A stretch of 64,000 nucleotides of DNA from Paraburkholderia tropica (GCF_914484835.1 NZ_CAJZAR010000031.1:205022-269021); one strand, 5' to 3'. Shown: positions 44,710 to 54,382, counted from the first letter of the stretch. Notes: a model not told the origin generated them from the sequence alone. Made by a program: numbers and translations.

Positions 44710-45720
44710 TCAGCGCGCGAGCGCGATCTGCTCGTGAAAGCGCTGCGGATCGGTGTTGGTCCCGCACAGCAGGACGCCCACGCGCTTGCCTTGCAGCGTC
44801 TCGCGCAACGGGCCGTAGAGGCCCGCGAGCGCGGTCGCGCAGGCCGGTTCGACGGCCAGCTTCAAGGTGTCGAAGATCTGGCGCATGGTGGCGCGCAACG
44901 CGTCGTCGGAGACGGTCACGATACGTTCGAGATGACGTCGGCACAGCGTGTAGCTGTATTCCTCCGTGTGCGGCGACATCAGCGAATCGGCGATCGAATG
45001 CATGTGCGTCAGGCGCACCGTGTGATTGGCGGCGAAGCTGCGGCTCATGACGTCGGCGCCTTCGGGCTCCACGCCGTACACGCGCACGCGCGGATTGGCG
45101 AGCCGCAGCGCCGTGGCGACGCCCGCCGCGAGTCCGCCGCCGCCGATCGGCACGATCACGGCGTCGAGGTCGGGCGCTTGCGTCGCCCATTCGTAGCCGA
45201 GCGTCGCGGTGCCGAGCACGGTGCGAAATCCGTTGAACGGATGCACGAAATAGCGGCCTTCCTCGGCTTCCACGCGGCGCACGATGTCGAACGCTTCGCT
45301 GCTGTCGTTCGCACGCACGATTTCCGCGCCGAGATCGCGGCACTGCTCCACACGCGCCTCGCTCGCGGTGCGAAACAGCACGACCTTCGCGCTGATACCG
45401 AGGCGCTTCGCCGCGTAGGCCACGGCGATCGCATGATTGCCGCCCGACACGCAGGTCACGCCCGCGCTGCGTTGCGCGGCGTCGAGCGCGAGCAGATGCG
45501 TGAACGCGCCGCGCACCTTGAAGCTGCCGCTTGCCTGCAACAGTTCGAACTTGAAGTTGACGAAGGTGCCGTCGAGCGCGGGCAGATCGTGGCGGTCGAA
45601 CACCGGCGTACGCAGCACCCACGGCGTGAGCGCGAAGTGCTGCGAGGCGATGTCGTCGAGCGAGGGAATGGCTTCGCCGTCGATCGTTCGGTCGGTGCGC
45701 AGCGGCGTGCCGGTGGACAT
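44710..45720 (-). CDS. Threonine/serine dehydratase-like PLP enzyme
   Basis: A 336-residue fold-type II pyridoxal-phosphate enzyme of the threonine dehydratase group. The Schiff-base lysine is Lys68 in LLQASGSFKVRGA. SGGNHAIAVAYAAKRLG holds the substrate-binding loop, and the phosphate of the cofactor is bound by VPIGGGGLAAG. There is no C-terminal ACT regulatory domain, so feedback control by isoleucine is not expected. This short form covers catabolic threonine dehydratase, threo-3-hydroxyaspartate ammonia-lyase and serine racemase, and sequence does not separate them. argE ends 30 bp upstream on the same strand, so they may be cotranscribed. Confidence 0.83.
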   Translation of the reverse strand: MSTGTPLRTDRTIDGEAIPSLDDIASQHFALTPWVLRTPVFDRHDLPALDGTFVNFKFELLQASGSFKVRGAFTHLLALDAAQRSAGVTCVSGGNHAIAVAYAAKRLGISAKVVLFRTASEARVEQCRDLGAEIVRANDSSEAFDIVRRVEAEEGRYFVHPFNGFRTVLGTATLGYEWATQAPDLDAVIVPIGGGGLAAGVATALRLANPRVRVYGVEPEGADVMSRSFAANHTVRLTHMHSIADSLMSPHTEEYSYTLCRRHLERIVTVSDDALRATMRQIFDTLKLAVEPACATALAGLYGPLRETLQGKRVGVLLCGTNTDPQRFHEQIALAR

Positions 45721-45750
45721 GGGGTCGTCTCTTGCGTCAGCGACGCGGCT

Positions 45751-46986
45751 TTACTGGACCTGGGCGTCGACGGAGAGGCCGCGCACGAGCTTGCGCAGGA
45801 AACCTTCGCATGCCGAAAGCTGCGCGAGCGAGACGTATTCGTTGGGCTTGTGCGCCTGCTCGATGTCGCCGGGACCGCACACCACGCTCGGAATGCCCGC
45901 GCGCGCGAACAGGCCCGCTTCGGTGCCGTAGGCGACCTTGCGGCGAGACTGGTCGGCGGTGAGCGCGCGCACGAGCTGCGTGACGGCGGCCTGCTCGGTG
46001 TCGTCGAGACCGGGCGCGGCGGCGATTTTCATGAACTCGATCGCGCCCGCCGGATGCTCGCGCTGCATTTTCGGCACCAGCGTTTCGCGCGCGTATTGCT
46101 CGATGCGCGCGAAGATCGCGTCGGGGTCGAGCGTCGGCAGATTGCGGAACTCGAACGCGAAGCGGCATTCGGCGGGCACCGTGTTGATGGCGTTGCCGCC
46201 TTCGATCGTGCTGGTTTGCGCGGTCGTGAAGGGCACGTCGTAGAGTTCGTCGAACGGACCGTTGGCGCGGAACGCGTCGGCCATATCGCGGATATAGCAG
46301 ATCAGGCGCGCCGCGTACTCGATCGCGTTGAGGCCGCGCGGCGTCAGCGACGAATGCGCCGCGTGACCGCGCACGCAGCACTGATACGCGTTGATGCCCT
46401 TGTGCGCCACGATCGGCCGCATGCTGGTCGGTTCGCCGACGATGCAGCCTTCGGGCTTCACGCCGCGCTTGACGAGTTCCTCGATCATCAGCGGCGCGCC
46501 CACGCAGCCCACTTCCTCGTCGAACGAGAGCGCGAGGTGCAGCGGCCTGGCGAGCTTCGTCTGCTGGATTTCGGGCACGAGCGAAAGCGCCGCGCCGATA
46601 AAGCCTTTCATGTCGCAGGTGCCGCGCCCGTAGAGCAGGCCGTCGCGAATCTCGGGCTTGAACGGATCGCTGTCCCACTTCTGGCCGTCGACGGGCACCA
46701 CGTCGGTGTGGCCGGACAGCACGATGCCGCCGTTCGTCGAGCCGTCGTGCGCGGGCAGCGTGGCGAACAGGTTCGCCCATTTGCCGTCGCGGCCGTAGGT
46801 GAGCGTCGATTCGATGCCGCGCGCGCGCAGGTCGTCGCGCACGGTTTCGATCAGGCCGAGATTCGGATGGCGGCTGACCGTGTCCATCGACACGAGGCGG
46901 GTGACCCAGGGAAGCGAGGCGGGAAGATCGGCGGACGAGGCTGCGGACGACGGGGAAGACTGCGCTGATTCAGCGGCGATGGTCAT
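45751..46986 (-). CDS. argE: Acetylornithine deacetylase
   Basis: ArgE removes acetate from N-acetylornithine in arginine synthesis. The 411-residue M20-family metallopeptidase has metal ligands His93 and Asp95 in SGHTDVVPVDG, Asp125 in GRGTCDMKGF, and the catalytic Glu pair at 157-158 in SFDEEVGCVG. The dimerisation domain lies at about 185-295. The start is placed at the ATG seven bases after GGAG; in-frame ATGs 30 and 39 bp upstream are weaker. The 192 bp between argE and the end of mfd contain two hairpins with complementary loops. Confidence 0.9.
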   Translation of the reverse strand: MTIAAESAQSSPSSAASSADLPASLPWVTRLVSMDTVSRHPNLGLIETVRDDLRARGIESTLTYGRDGKWANLFATLPAHDGSTNGGIVLSGHTDVVPVDGQKWDSDPFKPEIRDGLLYGRGTCDMKGFIGAALSLVPEIQQTKLARPLHLALSFDEEVGCVGAPLMIEELVKRGVKPEGCIVGEPTSMRPIVAHKGINAYQCCVRGHAAHSSLTPRGLNAIEYAARLICYIRDMADAFRANGPFDELYDVPFTTAQTSTIEGGNAINTVPAECRFAFEFRNLPTLDPDAIFARIEQYARETLVPKMQREHPAGAIEFMKIAAAPGLDDTEQAAVTQLVRALTADQSRRKVAYGTEAGLFARAGIPSVVCGPGDIEQAHKPNEYVSLAQLSACEGFLRKLVRGLSVDAQVQ

Positions 46987-47102
46987 GGTGGACTCCAGCT
47001 TGCTTGTGGATTCCATCTTACCCAAAAAGAATCCCGCAAGCTAAAGAGCCGGGCAGCGGACGCCCCGGATTGGCGCGACGCAACATGCGGCCCGGCACCC
47101 GT

Positions 47103-47157
47103 GCCCGCGCGGCGAATGCGCGGGCGCGGAGCCGGCCTCACGCATTCGGCGTGAGGC
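47103..47157 (-). promoter_or_regulatory. Two adjacent hairpins with complementary loops between mfd and argE
   Basis: Hairpin one is GCCCGCGC/GCGCGGGC (47103-47110 with 47118-47125); hairpin two is GCCTCACGC/GCGTGAGGC (47135-47143 with 47149-47157). CGAATGCG at 47113-47120 is the exact reverse complement of CGCATTCG at 47141-47148, so the RNA could refold into a competing structure. They may end the mfd transcript or sit in the argE leader. There is no T-run. Confidence 0.4.
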
Positions 47158-47178
47158 GTGACGCGTAGAGCGCGGCCC

Positions 47179-50100
47179 TCAAGCCCGCGCGGGCGCGCCG
47201 AGCGCGCGCAAGGTTTCCTTCACCGTGGCCACGCGCACCGCGAGGTCGGGGCTGCGCGTTTCGATGCGCAGCTTGTCCTGGCCCGCGAGCTTCACGTGCT
47301 TGTGCTTCTGCACCATCTCGATGATGCGCATCGCGTCCACGGGCGGATTCGGCACGAATTGCAGGCCGATCACCGCTTCGCCCGCATCGATCTTCGTGAT
47401 GCCGAGCGGCTTGGCGGCGAGACGCAGGCGATGCGTCTCGATCAGCGCGTGCGCCTGCGCCGGCATCTTGCCGAAGCGGTCGATCAACTCCTCCTGAATG
47501 CCGTCGATCGAATCGTCGTGCTCGCAGTTCGCGAGGCGCTTGTAGAGCGACAGACGCTCCTGCACGTCGCCGCAATAATCGGCGGGCAGGATCGCGGGCG
47601 CGTGCAGATTGATCTCGGTGGTCGCCGCGAGCGGCGCGTTGAGATCGGGCTCGCGGCCGTCCTTGAGCGCCTTCACGGCGTCGTTGAGCATGTCGGTGTA
47701 CAGCTGGAAACCGATCTCCTGAATCTCGCCCGATTGTTTATCGCCAAGCACTTCGCCCGTGCCGCGAATCTCCAGATCGTGCATCGCCAGATAGAAGCCC
47801 GAGCCGAGTTCCTCCATCTGCTGGATCGCTTCGAGGCGGCGCTGCGCCTGCTTCGTGAGGCCTTGCGGATCGTGCACGAGCAGATACGCGTAGGCCTGGT
47901 GATGCGAGCGCCCGACGCGGCCGCGCAACTGGTGCAGCTGCGCGAGGCCGAATTTGTCGGAGCGGTGGATCAGGATCGTGTTCGCGGTCGGCACGTCGAT
48001 GCCGGTCTCGATGATGGTGGTACAGAGCAGCACGTTCGCGCGCTGTCCCACGAAATCGCGCATCACGGTTTCGAGTTCGCGTTCATGCATCTGGCCGTGC
48101 GCCACGGCGATGCGCGCCTCGGGCACCAGCGCTTCGAGCATCGCGCGGCGGTTCTCGATGGTCTCGACCTCGTTGTGCAGGAAGTACACCTGACCGCCGC
48201 GCTTGAGTTCGCGCAGCATCGCCTCGCGAATCACGCTGTCTTCCTCGCGGCGCACGAAGGTCTTGATCGCGAGGCGCTTTTGCGGCGCGGTCGCGATCAC
48301 CGAGAAGTCGCGCAAGCCTTCCAGCGCCATGCCGAGCGTACGCGGGATCGGCGTGGCGGTGAGCGTGAGCACGTCCACTTCGGCGCGCAGCGCCTTGAGC
48401 GCTTCTTTCTGGCGCACGCCGAAACGGTGTTCCTCGTCGATGATGACGAGCCCGAGCCGCTTGAACTGCACGTCCGACGACAGCAGCTTGTGCGTGCCGA
48501 TCACGATATCGACGCTGCCGTCGTTGATCTGCTGGATCGCGCCCGTCACTTCCTTCGCGCTCTTGAAACGCGAGAGTTCGGCGATGCGCACGGGCCACTC
48601 GGAGAAGCGGTCGGTGAAGGTTTGCGTGTGCTGTTCGGCGAGCAGCGTCGTGGGCGAGAGGATCGCCACCTGCTTGCCGCCCATCACCGCGATGAAGGCC
48701 GCGCGCAGCGCGACTTCGGTCTTGCCGAAACCGACGTCGCCGCAGACGAGGCGGTCCATCGGCTTGCCGCTCGTCATGTCGCCGATCACGGCCGCGATGG
48801 CGGCGGCCTGGTCGGGCGTTTCCTCGAAGCCGAAGCTTTCGGCGAACTTCACGTAATCCTTCGGTTCGAGCGCGAACGCGTGGCCTTCGCGCGCGGCGCG
48901 GCGCGCGTAGAGGTTGAGCAGTTCGGCGGCGGTGTCGCGGATCTGCTGTGCGGCCTTGCGGCGCGCCTTTTCCCACTGGCCCGAGCCGAGCGCGTGCAGC
49001 GGCGCGCTGTCCGGGTCGGCGCCGCTGTAGCGCGAGATCACGTGCAGTTGCGACACGGGCACATAGAGCTTGCTAGCGTTCGCGTATTCGAGGTGCAGGA
49101 ACTCGGTGTCGCCTTCGCCGAGGTCCATCGTCACGAGGCCGTGATAGCGGCCGATGCCGTGCTGCGCGTGCACGACCGGATCGCCCACTTTCAGCTCGGA
49201 GAGGTCGCGCACCATCGAATCGACGTTGCTCGCCTGCTCCTGGCGGCGGCGTCCCGCGCGGCGCGCGAGCGGGCCGTACAGCTCCGTTTCGGTGATGACG
49301 GCGAGTTCCTCGCCGGGCAGCGCGAAGCCGGTCGACAGCGGCGCGACGCCGAGCACGAAGCGCTCGTCGCTTTCGAGCCAGTCGGCGTAGCTGTCGGCGG
49401 AAGTGGGGCGCAGATGGTTGTCGGCCAGCAGTTGCGCGATGGTTTCGCGGCGGCCCGCCGATTCCACCGCGAACATCACGCGGTTCTTCGTGGTGTCGAG
49501 ATAGCTGCGCAGCGTCGCGAGCGGGTCGTCGGCGTGACGGTCGATCGCCAGCGTCGGCAGCGGCACGGCCCAGCCGCCCGCGCTCGCGGCGGGCAGCACG
49601 AGGCGGCCGAACGGTTTGGCGAGCGTGAAGAAGTCCTCGTCGCTCAGAAACAGGCGCTGCGGTTCGAGAATCGGCCGCTCGCGATCGTGCGAAAGGAAGT
49701 TGTGGCGCTGCTTCGTGTCGGCGGTGAAGCGGCGGATCGAGGCTTCCAGATCGCCGGAAAACACCAGTTGCGCGTTCGACGGCAGATAGTGGAACAGCGT
49801 CGCCGTCTCTTCGAAAAAGAGCGGCAGATAGTACTCGATGCCCGCCGAGGGCACGCCGTTGCCGATGTCCTTGTAGATCGTCGCGCGGCTCGGGTCGCCT
49901 TCGAACACCTCGCGCCAGCGGCTGCGAAACGCGGTGCGCGCGGCCTCGTCGAACGGAAACTCGCGGCCCGGCAGCAGGCGCACCTCCTTCACCGGATAGA
50001 GGCTGCGCTGGCTGTCCGGGTCGAACGCGCGGATCGAATCCACCTGATCGTCGAACAGGTCGATGCGGTAAGGCAGCGGCGAGCCCATCGGGAACAGGTC

Positions 50101-50649
50101 GATCAGCGAGCCGCGCACGCAATATTCGCCGGGCCGCACGACCTGGCTCACGTGCTCGTAGCCCGCCAGCGTCAGTTGCGACTTGAACTTCGCTTCGTCG
50201 AGGCGCTCGCCCTGCGTGAACGAGAACGTGTAGGCCGCGAGGAACGAGGCGGGCGGCATGCGGTAGAGCGCCGTCGTGGCCGGCACGAGCAGGATGTCAC
50301 AACGTCCCTCGCCGAGATCGTGCAGCGTCGCGAGGCGCTCGGAGACGAGATCCTGGTGCGGCGAGAACGTGTCGTAGGGCAGGGTTTCCCAGTCGGGCAG
50401 CAGGCGCACGCGCGCGTCGGGCGCGAAGAACGGGATTTCCTGCGCGAGCCGCTGGGCGTCGACGGCGCTCGCGCAGATCACGGCGAGGAGCGGCGCGCCG
50501 GCGCGCGAGGCTTCGCGGTAGCGGGCGATCAGCAACGCGTCGGACGAACCGTGCGTGCCGTCGAACGAGAAGCGCTGCCCCGGCTTGACGACGGCAACCG
50601 GTGACGAGGACGTGGACGGTGACTGCGAGGATGCGGCGATATCGGACAT
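47179..50649 (-). CDS. mfd: Transcription-repair coupling factor Mfd
   Basis: Mfd pushes stalled RNA polymerase off damaged DNA and recruits UvrA. The 1156-residue protein has the UvrB-like N-terminal domains, the RNA-polymerase-interacting domain (around VGDPVVHAQHGIGRYHGL), and the RecG-like motor. The motor holds Walker A CGDVGFGKTEVALRAAF near residue 636, DEEHRFGV near 736, and TATPIPRTLGMAL. The RHQLRGRVGRS-type motif VI follows, then the C-terminal TRCF domain. Nothing is missing. A strong frame on the opposite strand is an artefact of GC bias. It is divergent from ispD over a 320-bp spacer. Confidence 0.97.
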   Translation of the reverse strand: MSDIAASSQSPSTSSSPVAVVKPGQRFSFDGTHGSSDALLIARYREASRAGAPLLAVICASAVDAQRLAQEIPFFAPDARVRLLPDWETLPYDTFSPHQDLVSERLATLHDLGEGRCDILLVPATTALYRMPPASFLAAYTFSFTQGERLDEAKFKSQLTLAGYEHVSQVVRPGEYCVRGSLIDLFPMGSPLPYRIDLFDDQVDSIRAFDPDSQRSLYPVKEVRLLPGREFPFDEAARTAFRSRWREVFEGDPSRATIYKDIGNGVPSAGIEYYLPLFFEETATLFHYLPSNAQLVFSGDLEASIRRFTADTKQRHNFLSHDRERPILEPQRLFLSDEDFFTLAKPFGRLVLPAASAGGWAVPLPTLAIDRHADDPLATLRSYLDTTKNRVMFAVESAGRRETIAQLLADNHLRPTSADSYADWLESDERFVLGVAPLSTGFALPGEELAVITETELYGPLARRAGRRRQEQASNVDSMVRDLSELKVGDPVVHAQHGIGRYHGLVTMDLGEGDTEFLHLEYANASKLYVPVSQLHVISRYSGADPDSAPLHALGSGQWEKARRKAAQQIRDTAAELLNLYARRAAREGHAFALEPKDYVKFAESFGFEETPDQAAAIAAVIGDMTSGKPMDRLVCGDVGFGKTEVALRAAFIAVMGGKQVAILSPTTLLAEQHTQTFTDRFSEWPVRIAELSRFKSAKEVTGAIQQINDGSVDIVIGTHKLLSSDVQFKRLGLVIIDEEHRFGVRQKEALKALRAEVDVLTLTATPIPRTLGMALEGLRDFSVIATAPQKRLAIKTFVRREEDSVIREAMLRELKRGGQVYFLHNEVETIENRRAMLEALVPEARIAVAHGQMHERELETVMRDFVGQRANVLLCTTIIETGIDVPTANTILIHRSDKFGLAQLHQLRGRVGRSHHQAYAYLLVHDPQGLTKQAQRRLEAIQQMEELGSGFYLAMHDLEIRGTGEVLGDKQSGEIQEIGFQLYTDMLNDAVKALKDGREPDLNAPLAATTEINLHAPAILPADYCGDVQERLSLYKRLANCEHDDSIDGIQEELIDRFGKMPAQAHALIETHRLRLAAKPLGITKIDAGEAVIGLQFVPNPPVDAMRIIEMVQKHKHVKLAGQDKLRIETRSPDLAVRVATVKETLRALGAPARA

Positions 50650-50969
50650 AGAGGCAACAGGTTGGCTTCGCGATGCGGGCCGGGCTCAGGAAAAAAGCCG
50701 CGGGCGCGCGCGAGGCGGAGAGCATGCGATCCGGGGTTGACAGTTAATCGTAACGTTCGCGTAAGGTTCGCGCACGCGCCGAGGCCCGCTGCGGGCCGCT
50801 TGCGGGCGGCTTCGCATCGGGCGCCGGCGCGGCCCGCGCGTCGTCTGCGAAGGGCTGCCGGGCGCCCGCCAGAGCGTCGCGCGCGTGCAGATTGCGGGCG
50901 ATGGGCGTGCGGGCAAAGGACCTATTATAAAATCCGTCCTTTACTTTGACTCATGCGGCTCGCGACACC
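50650..50969. other. 320-bp divergent promoter region between mfd and ispD
   Basis: No gene is visible. The left two thirds is very GC-rich. The right end (50915-50942) is an AT-rich block with a TATAAT on the minus strand (50929 to 50924), TATTAT and TATAAA on the plus strand, and an inverted repeat around them. This is the probable shared control region. Confidence 0.5.
50915..50942. promoter_or_regulatory. Inverted repeat overlapping -10-like boxes upstream of ispD
   Basis: AAAGGAC (50915-50921) and GTCCTTT (50936-50942) flank a 14-base AT-rich core that contains -10-like boxes on both strands. The arrangement would allow one regulator to cover both divergent promoters. It lies 28 bp from the ispD start codon. 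The site may alternatively fold in the ispD leader. Confidence 0.35.
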
Positions 50970-51701
50970 GTGACCTCACGCCTTTTTGCCTTGATCCCCT
51001 GCGCCGGAACCGGCAGCCGTTCGGGATCGGCCATGCCCAAACAATATCGAACGGTCGCCGGACGCGAACTCCTGCACTATACGCTGGCCGCCTTCGATGC
51101 CTGCTCCGAATTCACCCAGACGCTGGTCGTGATTTCCCCCGACGATAGCCACTTCGACGCGCGCCGCTTCAGCGGCCTGCGCTTCGCGGTGCGCCGCAAC
51201 GGCGGGGCCTCGCGCCAGGCGTCGGTCTTCAACGGCCTCGCCGCGCTCGAAGAGTTCGGCGCCACCGACGACGACTGGGTGCTCGTGCACGACGCCGCGC
51301 GCCCCGGCATCACGCCCGCGCTGATCCGCTCGCTCGTCGACGCGCTCAAGGACGATCCGGTCGGCGGCATCATGGCGCTGCCGGTCGCCGACACGCTCAA
51401 GCGGGTCGCGCCCCATCACGTGCCGGGCGGCCCGCGCATCGAGCGCACCGAATCGCGCGACGGACTCTGGCAGGCGCAGACGCCGCAGATGTTCCGCATC
51501 GGCATGCTGCGCACCGCCATCGAGCGCGCGCAGCAGGACGGCCACGATCTCACCGACGAAGCCAGCGCGATCGAATGGCTCGGCCATTCGCCGCGTCTCG
51601 TGCAGGGCAGCCTGCGCAACTTCAAGGTGACGTACCCCGAAGACTTCGCGCTCGCCGAAGCCATCCTCAGTCACAGCAGCAACCGGCCCGCCGGCTCCTG
51701 A
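50970..51701 (+). CDS. ispD: 2-C-methyl-D-erythritol 4-phosphate cytidylyltransferase
   Basis: IspD joins MEP to CTP in the non-mevalonate isoprenoid pathway. The 243-residue protein has the nucleotide-binding [19 protein letters not shown] near the N-terminus, [13 protein letters not shown] in the middle, and [11 protein letters not shown] near the end. The GTG start matches the family N-terminus ([13 protein letters not shown]); a TTG eight codons upstream is also in frame. The ribosome-binding site is weak. ispF follows 33 bp later, the usual pairing. Confidence 0.95.
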   Translation: MTSRLFALIPCAGTGSRSGSAMPKQYRTVAGRELLHYTLAAFDACSEFTQTLVVISPDDSHFDARRFSGLRFAVRRNGGASRQASVFNGLAALEEFGATDDDWVLVHDAARPGITPALIRSLVDALKDDPVGGIMALPVADTLKRVAPHHVPGGPRIERTESRDGLWQAQTPQMFRIGMLRTAIERAQQDGHDLTDEASAIEWLGHSPRLVQGSLRNFKVTYPEDFALAEAILSHSSNRPAGS

Positions 51702-51734
51702 CCGCGCGCCGCGCCTCACCACACGGAAATACAC

Positions 51735-52214
51735 ATGGATATCAGAATCGGACAAGGCTACGACGTGCACGCACTGGTCCCGGGACGCCCGCTCGTGATC
51801 GGCGGCGTGACGGTGCCTTACGACCGTGGCCTGCTCGGCCACTCGGACGCCGACGTGCTGCTGCACGCCATCACCGACGCGCTGTTCGGCGCCGCCGCGC
51901 TCGGCGACATCGGCCGCCATTTCCCCGACACCGACAAGCAGTTCTACGGCGCGAACAGCCGCGTGCTGCTGCGCGAATGCCTGCGTCGCGTGGAAGAGGC
52001 GGGCTTCACGCTCGTCAACGTCGACAGCACGGTGATCGCTCAGGCACCCAAGCTTTCGCCGCATATCGACGCCATGCGCGCGTGCATCGCCGAAGATCTG
52101 AAGCTGCCGCTCGACCGCGTCAACGTGAAGGCGAAGACCAACGAGAAGCTCGGCTATCTCGGCCGCAGCGAAGGCATCGAGGCGCAAGCGGCGGTGCTGC
52201 TCACGCGCGCGTGA
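51735..52214 (+). CDS. ispF: 2-C-methyl-D-erythritol 2,4-cyclodiphosphate synthase
   Basis: IspF cyclises CDP-ME 2-phosphate, two steps after IspD. The 159-residue protein is the normal length. It contains the zinc ligands Asp10 and His12 in [13 protein letters not shown], the third His in [20 protein letters not shown], and the C-terminal [17 protein letters not shown] loop that covers the cytidine site. It is cotranscribed with ispD. Confidence 0.96.
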   Translation: MDIRIGQGYDVHALVPGRPLVIGGVTVPYDRGLLGHSDADVLLHAITDALFGAAALGDIGRHFPDTDKQFYGANSRVLLRECLRRVEEAGFTLVNVDSTVIAQAPKLSPHIDAMRACIAEDLKLPLDRVNVKAKTNEKLGYLGRSEGIEAQAAVLLTRA

Positions 52215-52237
52215 TTGCGTGCTTGCGTGCATTTTAT

Positions 52238-52257
52238 CCCTTGAAACAAGGGCTTTT
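52238..52257 (+). terminator. Short stem-loop after ispF
   Basis: CCCTTG-AAA-CAAGGG (52238-52252) followed by CTTTT, 24 bp after the ispF stop. The stem has only six pairs, so it is probably a weak terminator backed up by the larger one about 90 bp on. Confidence 0.5.
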
Positions 52258-52340
52258 CTGAACGACTCGCGCTGCTGCGCAAGCGCCGTGCCGCGCAAGC
52301 GTTCATCTGCGTGAGCAGGCTGCGTGCCTGCCCCGCATCC

Positions 52341-52380
52341 GAGGCGATGGTTGCACCTGCAATCATCGCCTCGTGCTTTT
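52341..52380 (+). terminator. Strong stem-loop with T-rich tail before the acyltransferase gene
   Basis: A 15-bp stem with one G-T pair (52341-52355 with 52358-52372) has a two-base loop, and GTGCTTTTCTT follows. It probably ends the ispDF transcript and separates it from the acyltransferase gene. Confidence 0.6.
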
Positions 52381-52444
52381 CTTGCCGATTACTTTTCGTT
52401 TTTGTCGCCTTATGCTGAAAGCGTAACCGGAAACGGAAAGGGCA

Positions 52445-53584
52445 ATGACGGGACTCGAAAGACGCGTGAAAGGCCTCGACGGTCTCCGGGCACTGGCCGT
52501 GATGCTGGTGTTCCTCTCGCACAAGGCGCATCTCGATGCGATCGACGCGGGCAAGATCGGCGTGTGGCTGTTTTTTCTGATCAGCGGCTATCTGATCATC
52601 GGCGAGCTGCATCGCAACCGGCTGCGCGTCGAGGGACAGGGCGCGCGTCGCGACGCCGTGCTCTATGTGTTTTTCGTGAAGCGCGCGCTGCGGATTTTTC
52701 CGGTCTATTACTTGCTGCTGATCGCGCTGACCATCGCGCACGCTTTGTTCTATCAGCGCGGTGTCGAACTGGGCCTCGCCTGGCACTTCGCATTCCTGTC
52801 TAATTTCTGGATCGGCGTGGTGCACGATGGATGGCCCGGGACGGTGTCGCATTTCTGGAGTCTCGCGGTCGAGCAGCAGTTCTATCTGATCGCGCCGTTC
52901 GCGCTGCTGTTCACGCGCGCGTCGCGGCATCTGGGCATCTGCATCGGCATGATCGCGGCGGCGGCGCTCGCGCATCTGGCGCTCTACGCGACAGGCGCGA
53001 TCGAGCCGCTGGTCTATGCGTTCTCGCCGTGGAATTTCGCGCTGCTCGCACTGGGCGGCGCGCTCGCGATCGGCGGCCAGCGCGTGCACATCGACGGTCC
53101 GGTGCCGCGCGCCGCGTGGTTCGTGCTGGCGTTCGCGAGCCTCGCGGTGTTCGCGTTCGCGCGCGCCGATTGCGACACCTGCGAGGCGACCCAGCGCGCG
53201 CTGCTGCCGGGGCTGCTCGATATCGGGTTGTCGATGTCGCTGGGCGCGGTGTTCCTGTGGATCGTGCGCGCGCAGGACAGCGTGCTCGTGGCCGCGCTCG
53301 AAGTGAAGCCGCTCGCGTACCTCGGCACGATCAGCTACGGCTTCTATCTGTTTCACAATCTCGTGCCGTCGCGTCTGGGCGACGCGCCCGCGCTTTACAC
53401 GCGGCTCGGCCTGCCGCCGTTCGCGCAGGACATGCTGGCGCTCGGCGCGCAGTTCGCGCTATCGGTGCTGCTCGCGCATCTGTCGTGGCGCCTGCTCGAA
53501 AAGCGCGTGCTCGAATGGAAAGAGCCGCTGGCCGGGGCGATCCGCGAACGCCTGCCGGCGCGCGCGGCCGCCGGCCCCACCTGA
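52445..53584 (+). CDS. Acyltransferase family 3 membrane protein (OafA/YrhL type)
   Basis: A 379-residue inner-membrane protein with about ten hydrophobic segments. The N-terminal signature GLDGLRALAVMLVFLSHKAH carries the Arg and His of the Acyl_transf_3 active site. SHFWSLAVEQQFYLIAPFAL is the second family motif. These enzymes O-acetylate or otherwise acylate O-antigen, exopolysaccharide, Nod factors or peptidoglycan. No glycosyltransferase or polysaccharide gene lies nearby, so the target is unknown. The C-terminal SGNH domain of some relatives is absent. Confidence 0.88.
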   Translation: MTGLERRVKGLDGLRALAVMLVFLSHKAHLDAIDAGKIGVWLFFLISGYLIIGELHRNRLRVEGQGARRDAVLYVFFVKRALRIFPVYYLLLIALTIAHALFYQRGVELGLAWHFAFLSNFWIGVVHDGWPGTVSHFWSLAVEQQFYLIAPFALLFTRASRHLGICIGMIAAAALAHLALYATGAIEPLVYAFSPWNFALLALGGALAIGGQRVHIDGPVPRAAWFVLAFASLAVFAFARADCDTCEATQRALLPGLLDIGLSMSLGAVFLWIVRAQDSVLVAALEVKPLAYLGTISYGFYLFHNLVPSRLGDAPALYTRLGLPPFAQDMLALGAQFALSVLLAHLSWRLLEKRVLEWKEPLAGAIRERLPARAAAGPT

Positions 53585-53626
53585 TTCAGTGCAGGAGACC
53601 ACCCAGGGCGAATCCGACGACGCCGC

Positions 53627-54175
53627 TCAGAGCGTCGCGCCGCCCACCTCGCGACCGCTCGGGCACAGCTCGCCGGTTTGCAGCGCGTCGAGCACGCGCA
53701 GCACTTCGGTGGCGCTGCGCCCGACGTTGAGCGTGTTCACGCTCACGTACTGGATCGTGTTGTCGGGATCGACGATAAAGGTCGCGCGCAGCGCCACGCC
53801 CGCTTCCTTGTCGCGGATGCCAAGCTGATCGATCAGCTCGCCTTTCACGTCGCCGAACGCATAGTGGTTCAGGCGGTTGAGATCCTTGTTCTCGCGCCGC
53901 CACGCGAGCTTCACGTATTCGTTGTCGCAACTGCCGCCGAGCAGCACGGTTTCGCGATCCTCGAATTCCTTCTGAAGTTTCGCGAACGCGACGATCTCCG
54001 TCGGGCAGACCACGGTGAAATCCTTCGGGTAGAAGTAGATGACCTTCCACTTGTCCGAGAAGCTTTGCTCGGTGATTTCCTGAAACGCGGATTCGCCGTT
54101 TTCTTCAGGGAAATTGAAGCCGGGCTTCGCGGCCGTGACGGTGAAGGCTTCGAGTTTGTCGCCGACGGTTTTCAT
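53627..54175 (-). CDS. Peroxiredoxin (AhpC/Prx1 type)
   Basis: A 182-residue two-cysteine peroxiredoxin that reduces hydrogen peroxide and organic peroxides. The peroxidatic cysteine is Cys57 in YPKDFTVVCPTEIVAF and the resolving cysteine is Cys171 in TGELCPSG. The C-terminal tail is shortened compared with E. coli AhpC (187 residues), ending soon after the resolving cysteine. GGGGAG precedes the ATG. No ahpF or ahpD reductase gene lies within the window, so the electron donor is unknown. It follows the envZ end by a 207-bp spacer on the same strand. Confidence 0.92.
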   Translation of the reverse strand: MKTVGDKLEAFTVTAAKPGFNFPEENGESAFQEITEQSFSDKWKVIYFYPKDFTVVCPTEIVAFAKLQKEFEDRETVLLGGSCDNEYVKLAWRRENKDLNRLNHYAFGDVKGELIDQLGIRDKEAGVALRATFIVDPDNTIQYVSVNTLNVGRSATEVLRVLDALQTGELCPSGREVGGATL

Positions 54176-54382
54176 GTCGCTGCTCCCCTGTGACGTATGC
54201 GTGAACGCGCGCACGGTGCGCGCGGCCCATCGACAGATTGTGGCAGGGGAAGGCGGCGCGTGCCGCGAGCGTGCGCCGCAGTTGAGGCGAACATTGATCC
54301 ACGCGTTGATCCGCGCCCGTGCGGGGCGCAAATCAACACGCAAATCAACGGGCGAAAGCCGTGGAAGGTGAGGCGAGGGCGC

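Noticed and set aside
47158..50604. Long open frame on the plus strand opposite mfd
   Set aside because: It mirrors mfd almost end to end and reads as Arg/His/Leu-rich sequence without domains, so it is a GC artefact.
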